From NCBI GenBank assembly GCA_014730115.1, contig WJIU01000028.1, positions 1 to 43,477 on the forward strand: a stretch of DNA of 43,477 bases, written 5' to 3'. Under the pieces are notes generated by a model. The model was given only the letters and a program-made list of their open reading frames with translations, was not told where the DNA came from and made no database searches. The DNA is from Microcaldota archaeon (lineage in GTDB: Archaea > Micrarchaeota > Micrarchaeia > Anstonellales > Bilamarchaeaceae). Of the stretch, positions 7,792-15,932 are shown in pieces (position 1 is the first letter of the stretch; each line of letters opens with the position of its first letter). Position numbers and translations under genes: made by a program.

Positions 7792-9704
7792 AACACATCT
7801 TCAAGCCGGTCAATCGGCACGATTTCTATCTGCTCATTGGCCTGCATTATCCGCAGCCTTGCGTTCTCTGCGTCGCTGAGGCTGGAAAGGTGGTGCTGGG
7901 CCTCCTTCTTGCTTTCCACCACTATTACCGCCTTCTTGGAGAAGTTCTGCCCAAAGAATCCAATCTCACAGTCCTTGGTAACGAACTTGCCGTTTTTCTC
8001 GTCAAACATTGTGCCGCTCTGGATAAGCTTCTCCCTTATCACCCTGCACAGGGAGTTTCTCTTTATGTCACCCTCCCCTGGAAACTGGTAGTAGTCGCGG
8101 TAGTTCTCCAGCCGGCCGCTCTTTACCAGGTTCTTGAGGATTTCCTCCACATTCCCCTCGGTAATGTCAGAGCCGTTGGTAAGATAACGCTTCAGGGAAA
8201 TTGCAAACTCCTGGGGCGTTATCGGTGTTTTGCCCAGGTTCATGTCTGACCTTATCCTGCGGAAGCTTTCCACCGCCCGGTTCACCGGAACCCTGATTTC
8301 CTGCCTTACCACAGATACAGAATCACCGAATCGGAGCTTGTAGGTGGGCCTCCTGGTCATCCTGGCCCCGAAGTAAACCAGGGCAACCAGGATAAGGCCG
8401 GGGGTGAGATACTTGATGTAGAGTTCGAACACATTCTCCTGGCTGTTCTGGTAGGGCACGCTGATGGTTGTCCCGTAGAGGTCCATTTTGAATACGTTGA
8501 GGCCCTGCTCCAGGTCGGCATTCAGGGTGAGCCTGCCGTCGTTGACAAAGAACCTCTTTTTCTCGCCGGACTCCCCCACACCCACAAATGCATCAGCGTT
8601 CTTGACCGGCTCGCCGTCCACAGTGACGCCGAACACATAGGTGATTCCGGTTCTGGAAAGCAGCCGGATTTTCAGGTCCTTTACATGATAATAACCTGTA
8701 GCAATTACCCCGGAATTGTCCTCCGCTGTGATTATGTAATCGCCGGGCTCCCCATACTGGAGCTTCTCCAGGAAGACATTCTCATCGCTCACCCTCCGCA
8801 GAAGCTTTCTCATGACTTCCTTTCCGTCCTTTTTTATGGAAAGAAAGGCCGTGCCGTTGGTCTTGTTGAGCGAGAACAGCAGGGTTGACCTTTCCCAGGG
8901 GAAGGCACTTTCCGGCTCAGGGTTTATGGTCCTGTCAGCCAGCTGGAGCTTTGGAGAGTCATAAACGCCAAGAAGGTCGTCGACATGATAGATTATGCGG
9001 AGATAACCTTTGTCCCCCATCCCCACGGTAGAGGTTGTTATCCCATTGCCTTCCAGGCTTCTGGTGCTGTTGTCCGTCCTGCTCCAGTTCATCATCAGGA
9101 TGGTGTCAAAAAGCGAGGTGTTTCCCTGCTCCACGAAATCATCCAGGGTTCCGTCGAACTGCACAATCCTTTTGCGCTGCTCTTCATGGAGTGCATCATA
9201 CCACCCCTGCTGCTTGATTCCCCTGCTGAGAATCAGGTCCTTTTCCCCAATGTAAATAACGGTTGCATCAGAAACATTCTGCTGAAGATTGAACAGTGCA
9301 TAGGCAGGTATGGCGCCGGTGGGAATCACATAGACGCCCTCGTTTATGGTGGTCTTGTTGGTCACCACCACTTCATAGCCGTATTTCTCCAGCTCCCTGA
9401 GCTCGTCCACCAGCTGGTCAAACCGGGTTGCCTGTATTGCCTGGCTGTCATCTACGATGGTAAGCTTTTTGGACGGCCTGGAGTCAAGGCTCAGGATGGT
9501 TGCCTCCCCTTCTCCCCTGAAGTTGTAGACCGCGAATCCCTGGTCTGATGCGGTCCCAACCTCAAGAACAGAGAATGCCGGCTCGGATGTTGTTTCGGTG
9601 AGCAGCTCTTCCGGGCCTCCGGCAAACAGAATCAGGCCCACAACTGCGCCCAGGGCAAGCACCATCACCGCAAGCAGTATTATGACAATGTTCAGCAGCT
9701 TCAT
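7788..9704 (-). CDS. two-TM surface protein with cytoplasmic winged-helix-like tail
   Basis: This 638-residue protein is not assigned to a family. A helix at about residues 5-28 and a second at about 433-448 bracket a 400-residue outside region. That region contains a Rossmann-like stretch (about 70-165) and a beta-rich, Ig-like or carboxypeptidase-regulatory-like part (about 345-425, with DGEPVKNADAFVGV). The 189-residue C-terminal tail is basic near the membrane. It includes a segment around 493-540 (ITPQEFAISLKRYL... EEILKNLVKSGRL) that looks like a winged helix, then a small alpha/beta part. The start overlaps the pheS stop as ATGA. A surface sensor or envelope anchor is possible; this is inference. 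Confidence 0.7.
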   Translation of the reverse strand: MKLLNIVIILLAVMVLALGAVVGLILFAGGPEELLTETTSEPAFSVLEVGTASDQGFAVYNFRGEGEATILSLDSRPSKKLTIVDDSQAIQATRFDQLVDELRELEKYGYEVVVTNKTTINEGVYVIPTGAIPAYALFNLQQNVSDATVIYIGEKDLILSRGIKQQGWYDALHEEQRKRIVQFDGTLDDFVEQGNTSLFDTILMMNWSRTDNSTRSLEGNGITTSTVGMGDKGYLRIIYHVDDLLGVYDSPKLQLADRTINPEPESAFPWERSTLLFSLNKTNGTAFLSIKKDGKEVMRKLLRRVSDENVFLEKLQYGEPGDYIITAEDNSGVIATGYYHVKDLKIRLLSRTGITYVFGVTVDGEPVKNADAFVGVGESGEKKRFFVNDGRLTLNADLEQGLNVFKMDLYGTTISVPYQNSQENVFELYIKYLTPGLILVALVYFGARMTRRPTYKLRFGDSVSVVRQEIRVPVNRAVESFRRIRSDMNLGKTPITPQEFAISLKRYLTNGSDITEGNVEEILKNLVKSGRLENYRDYYQFPGEGDIKRNSLCRVIREKLIQSGTMFDEKNGKFVTKDCEIGFFGQNFSKKAVIVVESKKEAQHHLSSLSDAENARLRIMQANEQIEIVPIDRLEDVL

Positions 9705-11053
9705 ATTTCCAACCTTGATGATTTCAAGAAGTCCAAATCGTTCTTGTAGAACGTCCTGATGTCGTCAAGCTCAAGCAGGAGCATCAGCGGCCTCTCCAGG
9801 CTCAGCCCCCATGCCAGGACAGGATAAACGCCGGCAAGGGGAATGCTTACTTCAGGCCTAAAGATGCCCGCTCCCCCCAGCTCCAGCCACTGCTGCTTTT
9901 CCTCGAAATAAACCTCCACTTCCAGGCTGGGCTCGGTGTAGGGAAAATAGCTGGGCCTGAAGCGGATTTTCCCGAATCCCAGCTTGCGGTAGAATTCCCT
10001 GAGTATTCCAAGCAAGTCTGTAAACGTTGCCTTTTCCCAGGCGATAATTCCCTCCACCTGGTGGAATTCGGCCAGGTGGCTGAAGTCAGTGGCTTCATTC
10101 CTGAATACCCTTCCGATTGCAAAGTATTTCCTGGGCTTCTTGTCCTCAGCCCTGGCAAGATACCGGGCGGAGAGTGAGGTGGTGTGGGTCCTGAGCACCG
10201 TTTTCTGGGCCTCTTCCGGGTCCCAGGAATACTTCCATCCTTCCTCATGTGTTTTCTTGACCCTTTCCACAAGATTTTTGTCTTCGGGAAGGAGGGATTT
10301 CTTGTCTATGTAAAATGTGTCGGCCAGCTCCCGGGCAGGGTGGTCCTGTGGCTGGAAAAGGGTGTCAAAGTTCCAGAAGGAGCTTTCAATGATGCTGCCC
10401 TCCATTTCATGGAATCCCAGCTCGGTCATTATCTGCTTCATTCTTTTTGTAATAGTGGTTATGGGGTGGTTCTTTCCCACCGGCATATCCGGGCCGGGGA
10501 CGTTGACATTGAAGCCTTCCTCCAGCTCAACTGGCTTGCCGGTATATTCCACGATTACTGTCCTTTCCACGGATTTCTGTAACAGCTTTCTTTCAAAGAA
10601 CTCCTCTTCAATGACCTTGCGCTCGGTGGTGCCGGATTCCTTCAGGTCATTGCAGGCTTTCCCCATCCTGCCCAGCACCTTCTGCACGTCCTCCTCCTTT
10701 TTCCTGGGGACCAGCTTTCCTTTTTCAATGCCAACAAAGCCCTTTATCTTTGCCCACCGTATTCCTATGGACTTCTCAACTGGGGAAAGTTCTGATACGG
10801 CAGCTTTTTCCCGGGCCTTTTTGTAAACCATGTATTCGGGAAACTCGTTTTTGCAGTAGTCCAGCAGCTCACCGGTCGGCTCGGCGCGGTAAACCTCGGA
10901 TGACTTAGTGGTTGCATATCCGGAGGTCCTGAGGTTCTCCACAATCCTTCTGACGCTGTCCTCGTTCAGGCCGGTCTTTTCTGCAATCTGGGAAACCATA
11001 AGCTGCTTTTCCCTTGCAAGCAGTTCCAGCACCTGTTTTTCTCCCTTGTACAT
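9701..11053 (-). CDS. pheS: phenylalanyl-tRNA synthetase alpha subunit
   Basis: This is the catalytic alpha subunit, which charges tRNA-Phe as part of an alpha2beta2 enzyme. It has an archaeal/eukaryotic-type N-terminal winged-helix region (LLAREKQLMVSQIAEKTGLN, residues about 10-30). The class II core follows, with motif 2 (FRNEATDFSHLAEFHQVEG) and a C-terminal motif 3 (PVLAWGLSLERPLML). The length of 450 residues is typical of archaeal PheS. The beta subunit gene is not in this window. It lies one base after the upstream membrane protein gene and overlaps the next as ATGA, so it is embedded in an operon of three exported proteins, an unusual setting. Confidence 0.95.
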   Translation of the reverse strand: MYKGEKQVLELLAREKQLMVSQIAEKTGLNEDSVRRIVENLRTSGYATTKSSEVYRAEPTGELLDYCKNEFPEYMVYKKAREKAAVSELSPVEKSIGIRWAKIKGFVGIEKGKLVPRKKEEDVQKVLGRMGKACNDLKESGTTERKVIEEEFFERKLLQKSVERTVIVEYTGKPVELEEGFNVNVPGPDMPVGKNHPITTITKRMKQIMTELGFHEMEGSIIESSFWNFDTLFQPQDHPARELADTFYIDKKSLLPEDKNLVERVKKTHEEGWKYSWDPEEAQKTVLRTHTTSLSARYLARAEDKKPRKYFAIGRVFRNEATDFSHLAEFHQVEGIIAWEKATFTDLLGILREFYRKLGFGKIRFRPSYFPYTEPSLEVEVYFEEKQQWLELGGAGIFRPEVSIPLAGVYPVLAWGLSLERPLMLLLELDDIRTFYKNDLDFLKSSRLEI

Positions 11054-11878
11054 CTATTCCTCTCCTCTCCTCTTGGACATTATGATATAAAAGTAAGAAG
11101 CTATAAGAATCACCACCAGCGCTACCAGGGCAAAGCCCTCCGGGGTGCTCAGGGTGGTGCTTATCGCAACTGTAAACCCGGTAAAGAAATCCGATATCTC
11201 CTTGTCTATGCCTTCCTCCACTTCAAATTCCAGGGCAAATTTCACCAGCACAATGTCGTTCCAGGAAAGCTCATCCACATGGCAGGGAGGCTCGAGCTCC
11301 TCGCCGGTGGGAAGCGGGTTCACATCCATGAGAATGCTTTCCGGGGGCAGCTCAATGGTCAGGTGGGTGTTTTCTTCCAGCACGATGCTGCCTTCCGAAG
11401 TGGTGGTAAACGCCAGTGCATCCGAATTTATGGTGTATCTTTTTGTCCTCGGCTTGTACTGCTCCACCGTGAATATGCCGGTGCCCGGAATAGGCTCGGA
11501 CTGCATGGTATCATTATAGGACGGGTATGCACGGTAATCAAGGACAAGCTCGCCGTGGCAGATTCCCTGGATGGGATTGCAGCGGGTGCGGGGCTGGGGC
11601 CTGAGCCTGAACTCCCGGATGTCTGCCACCCCGGAGTTTATGTGCATCTTGACCTCCTTGAGCCCGGTGTTGGTGGACCAGTAGGTAAGGCTGTTCTTGG
11701 CAATTCCGCCGTCGTACACTGAATTGGAGTGGTTGCCGAACATCACAAACTTGATATGCTCGGTAACCTCTGCGCTGCCGTCGCCCTGAATATCGCTGAT
11801 GGTTACGTCCACACGGTCAATCATGAACTCCGCGCTTGCCAGGGCCATCAATAAGACTAGGAACAGCGCCTTCCTCAT
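11054..11878 (-). CDS. secreted membrane-anchored protein, unknown
   Basis: This 274-residue protein has a clear signal peptide (residues about 3-16, cleavage expected near ASAEF). Its mainly beta ectodomain starts IDRVDVTISDIQGDGSAEVTEHI, resembling the N-terminal region of archaeal DUF-type envelope proteins. One C-terminal helix (about 247-267) is followed by a basic tail (SKRRGEE). A Cys pair (RCNPIQGICHG) may form a disulfide. It is the first gene of the pheS operon. Its start lies 26-27 bp from the centre of a TATA box shared with purP. No function can be assigned. Confidence 0.75.
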   Translation of the reverse strand: MRKALFLVLLMALASAEFMIDRVDVTISDIQGDGSAEVTEHIKFVMFGNHSNSVYDGGIAKNSLTYWSTNTGLKEVKMHINSGVADIREFRLRPQPRTRCNPIQGICHGELVLDYRAYPSYNDTMQSEPIPGTGIFTVEQYKPRTKRYTINSDALAFTTTSEGSIVLEENTHLTIELPPESILMDVNPLPTGEELEPPCHVDELSWNDIVLVKFALEFEVEEGIDKEISDFFTGFTVAISTTLSTPEGFALVALVVILIASYFYIIMSKRRGEE

Positions 11879-11900
11879 GAGGATAATGTATCCATCAAGA

Positions 11901-11910
11901 TATATAAATA
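11901..11910. promoter_or_regulatory. shared bidirectional TATA box (TATATAAATA)
   Basis: The centre (11905.5) is about 27 bp from the start of the minus-strand membrane protein gene (11878) and about 25 bp from the purP start (11930). Both mRNAs would be leaderless or nearly so. Position and spacing are read directly; bidirectional use is inferred. Confidence 0.6.
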
Positions 11911-11929
11911 TGATTCAGACATAAAATTC

Positions 11930-12997
11930 ATGGAGCTTATTTCTACTTTGGGAAGCCACTCCGCACTTGATGTCTGCGAAGGGGCAAAAAAAGAGGGGTT
12001 CAGCACAATAGTTGTTGCACAGAAAGGCAGGGAAAAGACATATTCCCGGAATTACATCACCAGAAAGCGGGGGGACCGCAGCATAGGGGTGGTGGATGAG
12101 GTTGTGCTGCTCGACAGGTTCAGGGACATCGTCGGCAGCCAGGACAGGCTGGCCAAAAGCGTATTTGTGCCAAACCGCTCGTTTGCGGTGTACGTGGGGT
12201 ATGATGCCATTGAAAAGGAATTCAATGTGCCGGTTTTCGGAAACAAGCATCTCCTGAGGGCAGAGGAAAGGGATGCAGAGAAAAACCAGTACCACCTGAT
12301 GGAAAGGGCAGGAATCCGGATGCCTGAAAAGTTCAAATCCCCTGATGACATTGACCGGCTTTCCATCGTAAAGGTAAGCGAGGCGGAAAGAAGCTATGAG
12401 CGGGCATTCTTTCTTGCAAGAAGCCCTGAAGAATTTCAGGAAAGGGCGGAAGGGCTTCTGGGAAATGGAAAAATCAAAGAGGAAGACCTGGACAGGGCCA
12501 CCATTGAGGAATACATAGTTGGGGCCCACTTCAATTTCAATTTCTTTTACTCGCCCCTGCACAATGAGGTGGAGCTTCTGGGGATTGACACGCGGAGGCA
12601 GACCAACATCGACGGTTATCTCCGGATGCCTGCAGATGCCCAGCTGGAGCTCCTGAAAATGGCACGCCCCTCCACCATTGAAGTGGGGCACATTGCCTGC
12701 ACCCTGAGGGAGTCGCTGCTGGAGCAGGCCCTGGACATGGGCCGGCGGTTTGTGGATGCGGTGCAAAAGGAATACAAAGACGGAATAATAGGCCCGTTTG
12801 CACTGCAGGGTGCAATGATAGAGGAGAAAGGGGAAAAATTCGTGGTGTTTGACATTTCGCTGAGGGTGCCCGGCTCTCCTGGAACGAGGTTCACCCCATA
12901 TTCTGAATACCTGTTCAGGGAAAGCATCTCATTCGGAAGAAGAATTGCGATGGAAGTAAAAGAAGCGGGCAGCAGGATAGATGACATTACCACTTGA
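11930..12997 (+). CDS. purP: FAICAR synthetase (formate-dependent IMP biosynthesis)
   Basis: PurP is the archaeal ATP-grasp enzyme that converts AICAR, formate and ATP to FAICAR in purine synthesis. The N-terminal STLGSHSALDVCEGAKKEGF, the SFAVYVGYDAIE and NKHLLRAEER blocks, and the ATP-grasp segments EEYIVGAHFNFNFFYSP, GIDTRRQTNIDG and FDISLRVPGSPGTRF are characteristic. At 355 residues the length is normal. It has its own promoter shared with the divergent pheS operon. Together with purQ at 18438 it shows that at least part of de novo purine synthesis is encoded here, with the genes scattered rather than clustered. Confidence 0.93.
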   Translation: MELISTLGSHSALDVCEGAKKEGFSTIVVAQKGREKTYSRNYITRKRGDRSIGVVDEVVLLDRFRDIVGSQDRLAKSVFVPNRSFAVYVGYDAIEKEFNVPVFGNKHLLRAEERDAEKNQYHLMERAGIRMPEKFKSPDDIDRLSIVKVSEAERSYERAFFLARSPEEFQERAEGLLGNGKIKEEDLDRATIEEYIVGAHFNFNFFYSPLHNEVELLGIDTRRQTNIDGYLRMPADAQLELLKMARPSTIEVGHIACTLRESLLEQALDMGRRFVDAVQKEYKDGIIGPFALQGAMIEEKGEKFVVFDISLRVPGSPGTRFTPYSEYLFRESISFGRRIAMEVKEAGSRIDDITT

Positions 12998-13012
12998 ATA
13001 AAAAGGGAAAAA

Positions 13013-13432
13013 CTAGCCGTAGCCTCTTGGCTCCGGGTCATTGCCCAGGAGAAAGGGGGCCAGCATCTTGGTTGCCTTCCTGGGCTTGTCTGCATGAACA
13101 GCAAAGACTGTGTCCCTGTTGTCTCCGGATAAGGTGGTCATTTCGGTGACGTTTACCTTTTCTCCCTCAAGCATTTCGGTTACCTTCCCTACTGAATCAT
13201 TGGCAACCTTGATTACAATCGCATCCGGCTTTGCAGTCTCAAACCCGTTTCTTTCCAGGATGTCCTTGGCCTTCTTGGGGTCCTTGACTTCCAGGGAAAT
13301 CACTGCCTTGCCGCCGATTACGTCAACTACAAGCCCGTCGATGTTCAGGCTGGACTTTCCCAGTACATAGGAAATATCGGCCAGCAAACCTACTCTGTCC
13401 TCAGATACTATTGTTACGGATTTCATATCCAT
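13013..13432 (-). CDS. double ACT-domain protein
   Basis: This 139-residue protein consists of two ACT-like amino-acid-binding modules and nothing else. The first begins SVTIVSEDRVGLLADISYVLGKSSLNIDGL; the second begins near residue 70 (IVIKVANDSVGKVTEMLEGEKVNV). Such proteins are thought to be allosteric sensors of small ligands, often amino acids. It lies 6 bp after the small gene at 13439 and near, but divergent from, a SerA-like dehydrogenase that lacks an ACT domain. The start is ATG 13432 or ATG 13426; the second is better spaced from the GGTGA sequence upstream. Function as a regulator is inferred. Confidence 0.8.
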   Translation of the reverse strand: MDMKSVTIVSEDRVGLLADISYVLGKSSLNIDGLVVDVIGGKAVISLEVKDPKKAKDILERNGFETAKPDAIVIKVANDSVGKVTEMLEGEKVNVTEMTTLSGDNRDTVFAVHADKPRKATKMLAPFLLGNDPEPRGYG

Positions 13433-13438
13433 TCACCA

Positions 13439-13750
13439 TCATAACAGCCGGATAACCTCGTCGCTAATGGCATCCAGCTTTTTGTACATGCGGTATGCTT
13501 CCGCAGTACCTTCGGCATAGACCCTGGCTTTTGCAAGCGCAATGGTCCTTACCAGTCTTGTTTTTTCCTGGGTGCTTAATACTGCACCCTCCTCCCGTAC
13601 CATGTTTCTTATCATGGCAGCGGCATTTACCATCTGCTCATGCTCGGGAGGCTGCTGCTGCAGCGATGCTTCCAGCACTCTGGCCAGACCCAGAAGTCTT
13701 TCCTTGTGCATCCTTTGCGAAGTGGAAGCGCTGTAGCCTATCATTTCCAT
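13439..13750 (-). CDS. small helical protein, unknown
   Basis: This 103-residue, all-helical protein is not recognised. It is soluble-looking and lacks Cys. It heads a two-gene operon with the double-ACT protein. Upstream on its strand are a TATA element inside a small palindrome (AGGTATTTATACCT, about 13766-13779) and GGAGGG directly before the ATG at 13750. The in-frame ATG at 13744 (MIGYSAS) is 7 nt from GGAGG and may be the real start. Codon use resembles that of the neighbours. Confidence 0.6.
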   Translation of the reverse strand: MEMIGYSASTSQRMHKERLLGLARVLEASLQQQPPEHEQMVNAAAMIRNMVREEGAVLSTQEKTRLVRTIALAKARVYAEGTAEAYRMYKKLDAISDEVIRLL

Positions 13751-13853
13751 CCCTCCTAAATATCTATGGGGACGGAGGTATTTATACCTTTCGCGTTATA
13801 TTGTGTAAAAAACACAACTTTCTTTTTAAATATTGTGCAATACCTCCCTTCTT

Positions 13854-13975
13854 TTTTGTTGCAGTTGGGGAAATGGCACAGTTTTGGTTGTCCTAAAAAT
13901 GCATGGCTCCTCCTCTGTAAGGTGCAACTGGGCATCTCGGGTGGCCAAAACTGGAGAACATAAATTGTTGGTATG
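13854..13975 (+). ncRNA. candidate structured RNA (15-bp stem hairpin)
   Basis: The 257 bp between two divergent genes contain a long inverted repeat: 13879-13893 can pair with 13939-13953. This gives a 9-bp perfect outer helix (CAGTTTTGG/CCAAAACTG) continued by four G-U wobbles and two GC pairs. A further ATGC/GCAT pair lies inside. A TATA-like TTTTTAAATA centred near 13828 would start transcription near 13854. The SerA-like gene has its own TATA (near 13982) at leaderless spacing, so this need not be its 5' leader. The 45-nt apical region fits neither a box C/D nor a clean H/ACA form. The ends given are estimates. Confidence 0.35.
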
Positions 13976-14007
13976 TTTTCTTAAAGGCTTGTCTCCCATG
14001 AAACTCC

Positions 14008-14886
14008 ATGCTAATCGTAATATCCGACAACATGGAGAAGGAGGCAGTGGAAGAGATTGAGAAGGCCGGCAGGGTTGTTTTCCGGCCTGAGAACCTTGAG
14101 GGGGCAATAAAGGAAGCCGATGTCCTGGTGGTGAGAAGCGCCACCATGGTTACCGGAGAGCTGCTCTCCAAGGCGGAAAAACTGAAAATGGTTGCAAGGG
14201 CAGGCATCGGGCTGGACAATATCGACAGGGATGCGTGCAGGGAAAAAGGAATCCGGGTGGTGAACACACCGGGCGCGTCCACCAATGCGGTGGCAGAGCT
14301 GACCCTCTGCCTGGCGATGGCATCAATGAGGAATGTGCAGAAGGCCCACCACCAGATGAAGAATGAAATCTGGGACAAAAAGCATCTGGTAGGCAGGGAG
14401 ATTCAGGGGAAAACCCTGGGAATAGTGGGCTACGGAAGGATAGGCTCGCTTCTTGCAGAAAAGGCAGATGCACTCGGCATGAAGATTCTTGCATCCGACC
14501 CACATCCCAGGGAGGGCGCCATAGCCGAGTTTGTGGGCCTGGACAGGCTTTTTGCAGAATCCGATGTAATCTCACTCCATGTTCCACTGGTGGAAGAAAC
14601 CCGCAACATGATAAACAGGGAAAGCATCGGCAAGATGAAGGAAGGCGCATTCATCATCAATACTGCAAGAGGGCAGATAATAGACGAGGATGCACTCTAC
14701 GAGGGCTGCAAGAGCGGAAGAATAGGCGGCGCGGCCATTGACGTCTACTGGGAGGAGCCGTACAGGGGAAAGCTGCTTGAGCTTGACAATGTCTACTTAA
14801 CCCCCCATCTGGGTGCAAGCACAAAAGAGGCCCAGATAAGAATAGGAAAGGAGATTGCCGGACTGATAAGCAAAGCAGAGGATTAG
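14008..14886 (+). CDS. D-3-phosphoglycerate dehydrogenase-like 2-hydroxyacid dehydrogenase
   Basis: This is a 292-residue NAD-dependent D-2-hydroxyacid dehydrogenase, closest in pattern to SerA (3-phosphoglycerate to 3-phosphohydroxypyruvate, first step of serine synthesis). Visible are RSATMV and the VARAGIGLDNID block, the nucleotide-binding GIVGYGRIGS, the catalytic Arg in INTARGQIID, and the catalytic His region YLTPHLGAST. It ends just after the dehydrogenase core, so the C-terminal regulatory/ACT part of long SerA proteins is absent. A double-ACT protein is encoded nearby on the other strand. The start lies about 26 bp from a CTTAAAGG TATA element (leaderless). It overlaps the next gene tail-to-tail by 4 bp. 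Confidence 0.85.
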   Translation: MLIVISDNMEKEAVEEIEKAGRVVFRPENLEGAIKEADVLVVRSATMVTGELLSKAEKLKMVARAGIGLDNIDRDACREKGIRVVNTPGASTNAVAELTLCLAMASMRNVQKAHHQMKNEIWDKKHLVGREIQGKTLGIVGYGRIGSLLAEKADALGMKILASDPHPREGAIAEFVGLDRLFAESDVISLHVPLVEETRNMINRESIGKMKEGAFIINTARGQIIDEDALYEGCKSGRIGGAAIDVYWEEPYRGKLLELDNVYLTPHLGASTKEAQIRIGKEIAGLISKAED

Positions 14887-15206
14887 TCTTCCACTTCTGC
14901 TTCCACTGTATCGGCTTCAATCTTGACTTTGGCAGGCTTGGTGCCGGGCTCTGCAAAATCCTTGGGCATCTTGCCCTTGGGCAAGGCAACAACATCCTTG
15001 TGCTTTACCGGCAGCTGGAACTGCTCGGCAAGCTTCACCAGCTCCTTGCGGGGGATATAGTGCTGTGCAACCAGCATTGGAACAAGGCCGTGGGCGGTCT
15101 GCTGTTTTTTCACATGCAGCCGGTGGCTCTGCCTCATCCCCTCGGCACGCACCTTCACGTCAACATAGCCTTTCTTCAGAATCTCATCCTTGTTTATAGT
15201 GACCAA
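14883..15206 (-). CDS. small basic protein, unknown
   Basis: This 107-residue protein is basic in its first half (KVRAEGMRQSHRLHVKKQQ) and Lys/Glu-rich at the end. No family is recognised. It appears to start at TTG 15206, inside the last 23 bp of the NAD kinase gene and directly after GGGAG, so it is probably translationally coupled; a GTG about 16 codons in is the alternative. It is last in the ftsZ-NAD kinase operon. A nucleic-acid-binding role is possible from charge only. Confidence 0.6.
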   Translation of the reverse strand: MVTINKDEILKKGYVDVKVRAEGMRQSHRLHVKKQQTAHGLVPMLVAQHYIPRKELVKLAEQFQLPVKHKDVVALPKGKMPKDFAEPGTKPAKVKIEADTVEAEVED

Positions 15207-15900
15207 CTCCCTGGTAGAACGTTATGTCCGTTCCCTTTTCAACATTTACAGTCTCACCCTTTTTTAAATCCTGCAGAAAGATGCCGTCCACGATGAATGC
15301 ACAGTCCCGGTCTGCTTTTACACCGACAACAGAGTCCCCGGGCACCGTGGCAGGCGAAAACGCCCTGAGGTAGGGGCAGATGGGCACGATACAGATTTTC
15401 CGGTCTTCAGGAGCAAGCTTTTCCCCGCCTGCTGAATAGGCGTACCCTGCAGAGCCCAGGGATGAAGAGATTATCAGGCCGTCCCCCCGAAAGGAATACC
15501 TTCCCCGGTTGTCTGTAACCTCAAGGTTAACCACCCTGTAGTTCTTGCTGTGGATGACAAAATCATTGATGGCAGACTGCTCTTTTCCGTTTATGGAGGC
15601 CTTCAGGGCCATTACATCCACTGTCTTCCCGCTTTCGAGCAACCCGGCCAGGTCCTCTTTCGGAGAGTCCCGGGTGAGCTGGCAGATGTAACTGCTCCTG
15701 CTCCCAATGCCAATGACCGGGCCCTGAATCAGGCCCATGTGATTGGAATAAAGAACAGTGCCGTCGCCGCCGATGCAGATGGTGGCTTCGGCCCCTTCAT
15801 CTTCTACAGCATGGCCGTACCTTGCAAGAAAAGGCTCCAGCTCCCTTGCCATCTCCACTGCCCAATGCTTTTCAGGATTAGGAATAAGTTTTACCCGCAT
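15184..15900 (-). CDS. NAD kinase
   Basis: This 238-residue enzyme phosphorylates NAD to NADP. It has the diagnostic GGDGT motif (ICIGGDGTVLYSN), the NE/D-type segment SAINDFVI, and the glycine-rich GDGLIISSSLGSAGYAYSAGG that corresponds to the usual GDG...GSTAY block, here with Ala and Gly in place of Thr and Ala. A C-terminal VDG (FIVDGIF) is also conserved. It starts 32 bp after the ftsZ stop and is probably in its operon. The length is slightly short but complete. Confidence 0.88.
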   Translation of the reverse strand: MRVKLIPNPEKHWAVEMARELEPFLARYGHAVEDEGAEATICIGGDGTVLYSNHMGLIQGPVIGIGSRSSYICQLTRDSPKEDLAGLLESGKTVDVMALKASINGKEQSAINDFVIHSKNYRVVNLEVTDNRGRYSFRGDGLIISSSLGSAGYAYSAGGEKLAPEDRKICIVPICPYLRAFSPATVPGDSVVGVKADRDCAFIVDGIFLQDLKKGETVNVEKGTDITFYQGVGHYKQG

Positions 15901-15932
15901 AGAGAAAATAGAAAGAGAAAGAAATTAAGAAA

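Noticed and set aside
13877..13960. H/ACA guide RNA reading of the 13879-13953 hairpin
   Set aside because: An ACA lies 4 nt after the stem, but the internal loops are too small for a pseudouridylation pocket and the pocket-to-ACA distance does not fit.
13766..13963. 65-codon plus-strand ORF between the small helical gene and the SerA-like gene
   Set aside because: It crosses the leftward promoter and the stable inverted repeat, its residue make-up is unlike a protein, and no TATA or ribosome site precedes it.
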